Position numbers and translations under genes: made by a program. 28,509 bases of DNA from Nemertoderma westbladi. Its lineage: Eukaryota > Xenacoelomorpha > Nemertodermatida > Nemertodermatidae. Below the pieces are notes generated by a model, which did not search any database, had not been told where the DNA came from, and saw only the letters and a list, made by a program, of their open reading frames with translations. Of the stretch, positions 19,410 through 27,681 are shown piece by piece. How positions within the stretch are numbered: the first letter of the stretch is position 1; each line of letters opens with the position of its first letter. Location of the stretch: contig JAUCBJ010001198.1 in the NCBI GenBank assembly GCA_032718475.1, positions 1 through 28,509 on the forward strand, read 5' to 3'.

Positions 19410-20510
19410 CTTCAAATGGTTCTGTGTCACCGTCAACAGTAGACACAAATGTTGTCGAACCATCGTATACTGATCTGATTGCTGCAATAATTTCATCAGG
19501 AATCCCATATAATGAAAGTATGCTGAACATACATGAGCAAGAGACTGAATCAAAGGCCTTGAAGAAGTCAACAAAGATAACAACCAGATGGCTGTCTTTC
19601 AATTTTGATAACTCTTCAATTATCCTTCTAAGTGCCAAAATGGGCTCCATGGTTCCACGACCTTTACGGAACCCATTCTGATTTCCACGGAGCAGTCTCT
19701 CAATGGGATCCCTGATGCGATTTAATATAATTCTATTGTATAGCTTTGCAGCAATCGAGATCAATGAGATTCCCCGAAAAGAACCATAGAGTGTTAGGTT
19801 GCCCTTCTTGGGAACTGCCACCAACTTATTTGTTTTCATTTTTTGAGGGACTCTTGTTGCACGGTACATGTCTACTATGATGGGATAGATGAGCTTATGA
19901 TGAGTTAGATGAGCCTCTCTTTCTGCGCCTTGTAGAGATCATTTCGGCACTTCTGAATTTTGTTGTCAGTCCAGGGGGCCCGTTTCCTGTTTTGACGGTA
20001 TACAGGAACTGTTTCTGCAGCTGCTAACTTAACTGCCTCTTTGAAGGCAGTATAGCCCTCACAGTGATCTGCCGCCTCAGAGGCAAGAACCTCATACCTA
20101 TTGCTCAGCTGTAGTGTGAAGCTGGATCTCACACTTGGCTGTTGCAACAGAGAGGACCAGTCATGCAGCGGCAAGGCAGATTTCGTTGTTCTGCTATCAC
20201 GCAGACTAAGTCTTACCTTGGCCACAATAAGGCGGTGATCACTGGAGAAGGGTGTAGTGTAAATGCATTACAGTCTTGTATAGAGCTCCTGTATTTCCTA
20301 CGAAACAGATGGTATATCTGAGACTTGTGACCACTGGGACCACTGCGTCCATAGCTTTCCATTTCGCTTCTTGAACTGGGTTCCAGCCGAAAACAATCCA
20401 TTTCCAGAGATAAAATCCTGAAGATGGACGGAATTTCGGTTAACACTATTGCTATAGACCCAGCGCGATGTAGGTAATTGATGCAGACTTGCATTAAAGT
20501 CTCCCAGTTC
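19410..20510 (-). pseudogene. Copy B: endonuclease end, linker and RT start
   Basis: From the right, LGDFNAS (GDFNA at 20504-20490) is an endonuclease motif. Next come GLFSAGTQFKKR and SQIYH, the latter being QIDH with the aspartate changed to tyrosine. AKVRLSLRDSRTTKSALP and KRAPWTDNKIQKCRND follow (20225-19905). About 455 bp is missing near 19900. The frame resumes at LIYPIIVDMY and reads VPQKMKTNK, GSFRGISLISIAAKLYN and DFFKAFDSV to EPFEV. Glutamine stands where A and D have a stop. Frameshifts lie on both sides of the endonuclease motifs. Confidence 0.88.
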
Positions 20511-20664
20511 AAGAAGCGAACTGGAAAGCTATGGACTCATAGTGGACCCAGTGGTCACAAGTCCCAGATAGACCATTATTCTGTTTCGTAGGAAATACAG
20601 GAGCTCTATACAAGACTGTAATGCATTTACACTTCGACCCTTCTCCAGTGATCACCGCCTTATT

Positions 20665-21483
20665 ATGGCCAAAGTAAGACTTAGTCTACGTGCTAGCAGA
20701 ACAACGAAATCTGCCTTGCCGCGGCATGACTGGTCCTCTCTGTTGCAACAGCCAAGTGTGAGATCCAGCTTCACACTACAGCTGAGCAACAGGTATGAGG
20801 CTCTTGCCTCTGAGGCGGCAGATCACTGTGAGGGCTATACTGCCTTTACAGAAGCAGTTAAGTTAGCAGCTGCAGAAACAGTTCCTGTATACCCTCGAAA
20901 CAGGAAAAGGGCCCCCTGGACTGACAACAAAATTCAGAAGTGCCGAAATGACCTTCATAAGGCGCAGACAGAGTCCCGACTCAAACAGACTACAGCGGCC
21001 AAGAATGCAGTTAAGGCTGCATCTAGGTCCCTGAACAGGCAGTACTCTGTTAATCTACAGGAGCTAATAAACCAACAGGTTGATGCCATCAATGATGCTG
21101 ACGACAGCAGGCAATCATCCCAGGCATTGAAATCGATCAATCTGCTTACTGTGCGGAAAAGCCAACCAACCACCAAGGTTAAGGCTGAATCACCAGCCGA
21201 TCGTCGCCTCAATGGTTGGAAGTCCCACTTTGAAAAGCTCCTCAATAATGACAGGGTATTGCCTGATAACTTTATCGAGGTAAAAGTATCTGAGTCTGTA
21301 CTCCCAGATATTCCCATTGGTGATATCTCCTTTACAGAAGTGAAGGCTGCTGCAAAGAGCATTAAGACCAATCGTGCCAGTGGAGTAGGTGGTGTTCCCC
21401 CTGAGGGCTTTAAAATTCCTGAGTGTTTAAAGCTCATCTATCCCATCATAGTAGACATGTACCGAATAACAAGAGTCCCATAA
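20665..21483 (+). pseudogene. EN-RT linker and start of RT, copy D
   Basis: 272 codons, identical to copy A (9572-10390) except Ile for Thr near the end (MYRITRVP). It ends at the same TAA. The frame is open upstream into SSDHRL of the endonuclease, so the first Met is not a true start. Confidence 0.9.
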
Positions 21484-21486
21484 GAA

Positions 21487-22212
21487 ATGAAAACAAATAA
21501 GTTGGTGCCAGTTCCCATGAAGGGCAACCTGACACTCTATGGTTCTTTTCGGGGAATCGCATTGATCTCGATTGCTGCAAAGCTATACAATAGAATTCTA
21601 TTAAATCGCATCAGGGATCCCATTGAGAGACTGCTCCGTGGAAATCAGAATGGGTTCCATAAAGGTCGTGGGACCATGGAGCCCATGTTGGCACTTAGAA
21701 GGATAATTGAAGGATTATCAAAAAAGAAAGACAGGCATCTGGCTGTTATCTTTGTTGACTTCTTCAAGGCCTTTGATTCAGTCTCTTGCTCACGTATGTT
21801 CAGCATACTTTCATTATATGGGATTCCTGATGAAATTATTGCAGCAATCAGATCAGTATACGATGGTTCGACAACATTTGTGTCTACTGTTGACGGTGAC
21901 ACAGAACCATTTGAAGTGTTATGGGGCGTCCTCCAGGGAGACACACTTGCACCATTCTTGTTCATAATTGTTGTTGACTATGTTCTACGCATGTCCTTAT
22001 ATCATCATAATGATGATGGGGTGATGATATCTCCACCTACTGGCTCCAGAAGTCGAGGAAATCCTGCCAAGTACCTAACTGATCTAGACTTTGCTGATGA
22101 CTTAGGAGTACTCTCAGAATCACTAGAGGGAGCCCAACGGCTCATCAGCTTATTAGAACATGCTGCTTCTAGTGTTGGTCTTTTATTAACTCCAGAAAGA
22201 CCAAAATTTTGA
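21487..22212 (+). pseudogene. Reverse transcriptase domain, copy D
   Basis: It contains GNQNGFHKGRGT, DFFKAFDSV, LQGDTLAPFLF and LDFADDLG in order. A lost T near 22183 shifts the frame after SSVGLL; the C-terminal region continues in another frame at 22209-22628 and, after a small insertion, at about 22600-22771. TAG at 22769-22771 replaces a lysine codon. Confidence 0.9.
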
Positions 22213-22771
22213 CAGTTAACTTTGAAAGTCCTCAGCAAGTCTCTGATCGGATAAGCATAAGCTCAAAAGATGGTATGATTGAGCATGTGGATGACTTCTG
22301 TTACCTGGGATCATGGATCCGGAAGTCAGGTGAGGACCTTCGAATACGTAAGGGAAAGGCATGGGCAGCCTTGAATAGGCTTTCCAGGATTTGCAAGTCA
22401 CCGAGAATTAATCGGAAACTTAAGGTCCGATTATTTAGAGCAGCAGTAGTTCCAGTACTCCTCTATGGGAGTCCATGCTGGGCTCTAACTGCTGAGGACA
22501 CCAAATCTCTGGATGGCACATTCACAAGAATGCTATGCCGAGTTCATTGTGTCAAGTGCAATGCACACATCTCCAACCAGACACTATATCATTGTCTGGA
22601 GGTGTCTCATTGGTTCCCCCAAGCTTGACACTAGAACAAAATCGCCTTTGCTTTGCAGGACATTGCTTTCGCCGTGAGGACCAGCCAGTGCATAATCTTG
22701 TACATTGGCAGCCTCATGGAGTGAATAAGCATGGTGGACAGCCCATGACTTTCTTGAGACGCATCTTATAG
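22209..22771 (+). pseudogene. C-terminal region of copy D, broken
   Basis: Two overlapping frames carry the conserved C-terminal blocks: NFESPQQVSDRISISSKDG and RKGKAWAALNRL, then NRLCFAGHCFRREDQP and GGQPMTFLRRIL. The break near 22589 is an insertion next to a changed 'ataacattggagg'. The last part stops at TAG (22769-22771), short of the family C-terminus. Confidence 0.85.
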
Positions 22772-22912
22772 GACACTGGCCTTGAAGATGCGGATGATCT
22801 AGCAAATGTCATGAGTGATAGGGAGTTGTGGCGGTGCAATTTTGTCGATAAGCCGGCACAGCATTCTTAAAAATGCAGCTGCAATGCAGCATGCCGATCC
22901 TGGTAGGACCCC

Positions 22913-23397
22913 ATCACTATGCCAATGTATCCGATGACCACTGTTCCTCTAATAGCAGACCTCCACAAGAATGTGAAGCAGAAGTTCTTTGCGGATGATG
23001 GCAATGCATCAGGAGTGGAACTCCGTCGTTACTTCGAAGCCATTTCGTCCTGTGGACCACTATATAGCTATTTCCGAGTTAAGTGTCATCTGCTGGTGAA
23101 GGAAGATAAGTTATAAAAAGCAAGGGAGATGTTCCCAGAGCCTTGCGCAAGTGGTGGCGATTCTTGGCTCGTGTGGTGCCTGGTGCCACTGACCAGTTTG
23201 GTCCCTTGGAAGAAGCGGTTCTTGAAGAAATCCAGCATATCAGCGACCAACCGGTGCTGTTTAAGGTGGATTGTGAGCTATTTTCTCTCCCGGTTCGACA
23301 TGGAGGTTTGGGGATGGGTCTCATATATGGGAAAAATCTGGTTTCCATGGCAATGGACTTCGAAAAAAGTCTATGTATTTCAAGTCAATATTTATAA
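22913..23397 (+). pseudogene. Fragment of a different reverse transcriptase
   Basis: Right after copy D, one frame reads DPITMPMYPMTTVPLIADLH and then KFFADDGNASGVELRRYF. The FADD box and the preceding DP-rich block match the palm region of a reverse transcriptase unlike the other families here. After the stop (23114-23116) a second frame (23143-23397) reads ATDQFGPLEEAVLEEI and LFSLPVRHGGLGMG, which fits the part after the palm in the same kind of invertebrate retroelement. The family is not resolved. Upstream catalytic blocks are absent. Confidence 0.65.
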
Positions 23398-23639
23398 CTC
23401 TATTTGTGGGAAAACTATAATAAATATTATAAGGGCCATAGCCGAGCAGATAAGGTTAAATAGAAAATCCAGTTACCTTGGCAACCGGGCTAAACAGATG
23501 TTAAAATTTATAAAATGTTAATTGGAAGACTAAGGAGAAGGTGTTATGACTTGGGACCAACCCTTATCCCCATTATATAACTTATTCTGCATCCGAATTA
23601 CGTTGTCCACGTTGTACACTAACATCCCCAATATTTTAG

Positions 23640-23774
23640 GTCTAGAAATGAGTTGGATAACTCCGCCTCCTTCCCAAATAAGAAGTGAATTGCCCTTCAC
23701 GGTAAAATTCAAAATTACATTGGCGAATCCCGAATTTTACGATTATGCGGCGTCCCAGGAGTGGTTTGTAGATG
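23640..23774 (+). other. Candidate host exon, 135 bp, phase 1-1
   Basis: The stretch is open in the frame SWITPPPSQIRSELPFTVKF and ends EFYDYAASQEWFVDG. It is bounded by a good acceptor, with 'cactaac' (a branch-point match) about 22 bases before 'ttttag', and by a donor 'g|gtgagt' at 23775. Both boundaries fall in phase 1, the pattern of exchangeable extracellular modules. I do not recognise the protein. No partner exon is seen in the window, so it may be an isolated exon of a gene with long introns, an exon relic, or chance. Confidence 0.35.
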
Positions 23775-24408
23775 GTGAGTTTAGTTCTAATTATATATAT
23801 TCTGGTGCCCAGAACGAAAAGTACAAGTAGCAAAATTTTACAAACTGTTAAATTTTGCCTTTGGCTTTGTAATTCTGAAGTTATACTGGTTTTCAAGGTC
23901 GCTGATCACGATACAACTCGGTATAAATCATTCGTGGTAATGCAACTACCGTTTATGGAGCTTATCTGGTGGGACGAAAAATACAAGTAGCATAAAATTT
24001 ATAACGGCAAAAATGTAATATGGTTGGATTATAAGATAATTTGAGTGTCATATTCGTGTTCAGCGTCTCAGAAAACCGATAATGTGTTAACCCGCCGAGG
24101 ACCGTTTGATTCAGGTTACACCCAGGACCGTTTGGGTCAAATTGACCCACGGTATATTATCAATTATATATTATTAGATAATATTATCAATCAAAATGAC
24201 CAAAAGTGAGGTTTCATCAGTGTGGAAACTCATTTGCGATTTACGGCCAAGTTACTTAAGCTATTTACGTCCGAATTGGTTTCAATAACGAGCGTAGCGA
24301 CTGACACAACGAAACGAGGGTTTCTAATTTTGTTCATATAAGTACTGTTCATAGAAATGTTGACAACTCCACCTGAACAAGCGTGTGTATCAAGGCCTTG
24401 AAGGCCTT
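23775..24408. other. Spacer without identified gene
   Basis: A motif 'acgaaaagtacaagtagcaaa' near 23814 returns as 'acgaaaaatacaagtagcata' near 23974. A short inverted sequence 'gggtcaaattgaccc' lies near 24136, followed by an AT-rich stretch. No coding sequence is supported. Confidence 0.45.
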
Positions 24409-24553
24409 GACACTGGCCTTGAAGATGCGGATGATCTAGCAAATGTCATGGGTGATAGGGAGTTGTGGCGGTGCAATTTTGTTGACAAGCCGGCACAGCA
24501 TTCTTAAAAATGCAGCTGAAATGCAGCATGCCGATCCTAGAAGTAGTAGTAGT
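24409..24553 (+). mobile_element. RTE-type 3' end fragment
   Basis: About 145 bp equal to the last part of copies A and D: LEDADDLANVMGDRELWRC, the stop codon, then 'gcatgccgatcctagaagtagtagtagtag'. It is a severely 5'-truncated insertion, immediately left of duplication copy 2. The (TAG)n tail is clear. Confidence 0.9.
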
Positions 24554-24639
24554 AGATTAAAGGCTAAACAACTGCGGCAAATGATAATCTCTGATAGCAA
24601 CTTACTATCACCCATCTGATATACTTTACATATATATTA

Positions 24640-24660
24640 TTATTATTATTATTAATCGAC
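24640..24660 (+). repeat. (ATT)n microsatellite
   Basis: About five 'att' units just before the start of duplication copy 2. Confidence 0.8.
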
Positions 24661-24662
24661 AA

Positions 24663-26329
24663 CGAGAGAAAGCTGCCCCAATATTAGATTATTACAACAA
24701 CATTAATCCATTGGGTAAGAAAGTGGAGGAGAGCCAGCCCGTCTCTTAATTTTTTACTTTATATTACGCGATCAATTTTCACTCATCTCGTCATGAACCC
24801 AACATGTATGTAACCTTTTGTTAAATTTGTTGGCTATGCGTTTGCGGTTGTTTGGGCGGAGTGTGGTAGGCCTACACTTTTCACACTTAAATATTTTGGT
24901 TGTGAAATGTTACAGGGCATAGCTATCTGAGATATTTCATTTATATTTTATTATGAGAGGAAGAAGAACATACAACGTTATTTACTATATATGTAACAAA
25001 ATAATTGTTTTCGGGTTTAACTTGGAAGCCTCCCCAAACAGTTGATATACAATTATATTTAAAATTATTTCCATGGTCATGGTCATTCACCCGTCTTTAG
25101 TTAGAAATTTGTTTGCATGAAAGACAGTTTAGTTTAGTTTTTACTGATTTATTATCTCTTATCTGACTGGGGTAATAATAAAGATTATTCGAAATCCAAT
25201 ATTGACCATTCTTAATTTTTTGCAAAAAAATTACTTTTATTTTTTCACTAAAATCGCTCTAACTTCGGTTCTGGTGGTCCAAATTCAATAAAATTGGTAT
25301 ATTCTTTGTCGTAATTTTTTCCTTAATCTTTTGAGAAGGGGTTATTTTTGGCCCCAAAGAAATAAAAAAAAGGGCCAAAATAACGCGATATTTTTCGACC
25401 CTTAAAATTCGTAATTTTAATTATATATGTTAAGATAAAAGATAGCGAAGTTAATTTGATACTTTTTACAGGTACTTTTGGCGCAATACGCTAAATTATG
25501 ATGGAATAGCGATTTGTTAAAAAAAAAAATTTTTCGTCCCTTTTTATAAATATTATATTTCACACGATCGCCTTCCGCTCCAGTTTTATAATACCTCCGG
25601 CGCTGTGATTAACGCTGTTAGATAGATAATTTAACGCACTATAAGTCTGTGTAAACAAATCTCCCGTAAGTTAAGTAGTTTTCGAGCTAGACGATTTCCC
25701 GCGAAGCAAGTTTGAAGCGCGAAATTATAATTTTGGCCCTCATTTTTTTAATAGCGTCCGCGGAGCAAAACCGATAGCATATTTGAATTCCCCGTATAGA
25801 TATTTATTGTATAGAATGTACCTTAACCAACTAAAGTTAAAAATAAAAAATTATTCGATAAAAACTACTTTACAAATTCTGGCCCTTTTTGGCCCCTATT
25901 GCCGACATATTTTTTGTACCCCCATTCGATAGAAACGTAGCCCCAATGGTCTTCTACGAGTTTCATAAAATAATTAGTGGATTCCTACCCGCGTTGTTGA
26001 ATTAAACTTTTCGGAAATAAGTTTTCCAAAAAAGACGGACAAAAACGTACAAATTTACAGCCCCTTTTTCCACCCGAAATATTAATAAATATCTTACCCC
26101 CATTCGATACGAAGGTAGTACCACTCTTCCCCTTTCCAACCGCGTTACTTTTGTCGCCGTACGATTAATATTAGCCGAGTTATAGCGAATCCCGCAAAGT
26201 CATTTTGTCCGTTTTTTCAACTTTGGCGGACATTTTCGGAAAAAAGGCGTGGTAATCTTTTTTGAAAAAAAAAACGAATTCACTAATTAATCCCTTCTAT
26301 CGTATCCCGGCGTCGGCAAAGCAATAACC
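24663..26329 (+). repeat. Direct duplication, copy 2
   Basis: It matches 1-510 and 1555-2694, with the intervening 1.04 kb missing (junction at about 25183-25190). Substitutions are scattered and no frame is conserved. It ends where a minus-strand retroelement fragment begins (26330), whose open frame reads a few residues into the duplicated DNA. Confidence 0.88.
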
Positions 26330-26746
26330 TTGTAATTGTAAATAAGTTTGCCTTATATTTGAGTAAGCAGGACACACAAGCAGAAAGTGGTACTCATGTT
26401 CTACTTCCCCTAAGCTACAAATTTTACACACCCGATCCTGTACAGCTCTGTGATCCCAACGACCAACTTCAATCTCTAAGTTGTGGGACGAGCACCGAAA
26501 CCTTGCGAGGGTTTGACGTAAGCCATTATTGTCCTTTAATAAATGTAGATATTCTTCTGTTCCGAATTTATCTTTAACGTAATATTGTCCTTTGTAAGAG
26601 TTTGATATATCAGCCCACCACCCTTGTATGAATTGATCCATTAAAACTACCCTTACGTTATTTAAGAATATAGAGGTGATTGTTGTCCCAGGTGGATATC
26701 GTAGTTTAAAACAGAATAGAATAAGTATTGCGATTCTAAACAACAT
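26330..26746 (-). pseudogene. C-terminal zinc-knuckle fragment of a non-LTR retrotransposon
   Basis: The minus frame reads ARFRCSSHNLEIEVGRWDHR and then CKICSLGEVEHEYHFLLVC. This Cys-x2-Cys...His-x4-Cys block with 'EIEVGR' upstream is common at the C-terminus of invertebrate non-LTR retrotransposon proteins. The frame is open for about 140 codons but no reverse transcriptase precedes it. The left end is fused to duplication copy 2; the right end passes into what looks like a Penelope-like 3' region, so the first 30 residues may not belong to the same protein. Confidence 0.65.
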
Positions 26747-27232
26747 TATATTTCAATTAATTCAAACGGAACGTTTCGACGAAATACATTCATCATCATC
26801 AGCCAATTAAACAGTGTAAACTAGCAATATATAAAGTACTTTACGAAATAAACATACTGTAAAAAAAGTAATAATTAATTATTTAATGTAGTAAATATGA
26901 AACAAAGTTATTATGATCCTAGAATTGTGTAAATAAGACAAAACAACAAGTAGGTCGTCAGTCTGTAACATGCGATAAATACTGAAATGTACAAAATGTA
27001 ATCAGTAAGGTGAACCGGTACGTGTGAGAGCAGTAGTGCTGGTGGGCGGGGGGAGGGGGGGGGGGGTTTGGGACGGGGGGGGGGGTCACCTTTAAAATAG
27101 AAATAACGGGAAGGACGTGCCTTGGATGTTTAGTGAGGGTTTTTGTCTGCCAATTGTGATGCTTTCTTTAATTAGAAGGTCGTAATTACTTTGTGCCTTG
27201 CCTATTATTTTAAAATCATTGTAATTATATTT
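26747..27232 (-). mobile_element. Inverted 3' fragment of a Penelope-like element
   Basis: On the minus strand this begins with the last part of the GIY-YIG endonuclease reading frame (27232-27090), identical to that at 27519-27668. A C-rich tract and AT-rich DNA follow, then 'ctgatgatgatgaatgtatttcgtcgaaacg'-like sequence near 26775-26800. I recall such 'cgtcgaaacg' motifs from the untranslated region of Penelope-like elements; this part is inference. It faces the plus-strand fragment tail to tail through a 286-bp spacer. Confidence 0.65.
27046..27085 (+). repeat. G-rich tract
   Basis: Several runs of guanines ('gggcggggggagggg', then 'gggacgggggg') with quadruplex potential. It mirrors the C tract at 27667-27681 on the other side of the inverted repeat, but is longer and more irregular. 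Confidence 0.85.
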
Positions 27233-27677
27233 TCTCAATTTCTCATGCCTACCTGCAAATAGACTTCAAGATAATTTTCAAACCCCACATCAGACTAGGC
27301 ACCCACTTCCCGTTCAATGACAGATTTCCAGCCGCGATGAGACCCGTTGTCTTGTACAAATTCAAGTGTGCCAGCTGTAATGCTGTCTACAGCGGTAAAA
27401 CCGAGCGACATTTTAAGACACGAGTCTGTGACCACCTGGGAGTCTCACCAAGAACGGGAAAGCCTGTGGCCAACCCACAACACTCTGCAATACGGGATCA
27501 CGCTATAGAGTATGACCACAAATATAATTACAATGATTTTAAAATAATAGGCAAGGCACAAAGTAATTACGACCTTCTAATTAAAGAAAGCATCACAATT
27601 GGCAGACAAAAACCCTCACTAAACATCCAAGGCACGTCCTTCCCGTTATTTCTATTTTAAAGGTGACCCCCCCCCCC
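27075..27677. repeat. Perfect inverted repeat, arms about 158 bp, 286-bp spacer
   Basis: 27075-27232 is the reverse complement of 27519-27677. I see no mismatch over the non-homopolymer part, about 145 bases. The arms contain the last 47 or so codons of a Penelope-like GIY-YIG domain and the start of its C-rich tail. Confidence 0.93.
27262..27660 (+). pseudogene. GIY-YIG endonuclease domain of a Penelope-like element (partial)
   Basis: The frame is open from 27262 to the stop at 27658-27660, 132 codons. It starts DFKIIFKPHIRLGTHFPFND and continues VVLYKFKCASCNAVYSGKTE, RHFKTRVCDHLGVSPRTGKP, SAIRDHAIEYDHKYN and KQKPSLN-like residues before the end. The CxxCNAxYxGKT block and the conserved arginine in RHFKTR are marks of the GIY-YIG nuclease fused to reverse transcriptase in Penelope-like elements, where it cleaves target DNA. 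The reverse transcriptase itself is absent. The listed start is the edge of similarity, not an initiation site. Confidence 0.88.
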
Positions 27678-27681
27678 CCCC

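Larger units (their letters stand above)
16165..20510 (-). mobile_element. RTE-type retrotransposon copy B, with nested insertions
   Basis: The copy reads from right to left. It starts near 20510 in the endonuclease (GDFNA), passes the linker and reverse transcriptase to about 19008, and continues at 17009 with the C-terminal part to a (TAG)n tail next to the minisatellite. It is split by a CR1/L2-like element (17010-19001) and a 240-bp insert (19166-19405). It also lacks about 455 bp near 19900, with repetitive filler. Removing the two inserts restores the order seen in copy A. B keeps more of the endonuclease end than any other copy here. Its 5' end abuts copy D head to head. Confidence 0.88.
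20503..22912 (+). mobile_element. RTE-type retrotransposon copy D, 5'-truncated
   Basis: Copy D runs from 'cccagttcaagaagcg' in the endonuclease gene to 'gcatgccgatcctggtag'. It has the same stop (21481-21483) and the same base insertion after QIDH as copy A. From about 20660 to 21970 it differs from A at one position that I can see. After that it shows about 19 changes in 935 bases. Its own lesions are a missing base near 22183, an insertion near 22589 and TAG at 22769-22771. Its first eight bases are shared with the inverted copy B. Confidence 0.92.

Noticed and set aside
24120-24160. Terminal inverted repeat of a DNA transposon around 'gggtcaaattgaccc'
   Set aside because: Only one short inverted motif is present; no partner terminus or transposase was found nearby.
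1-26329. Long terminal repeats of a giant LTR element
   Set aside because: The duplicates have no TG...CA ends, primer binding site, polypurine tract or gag-pol between them; the content is non-LTR elements and satellites.
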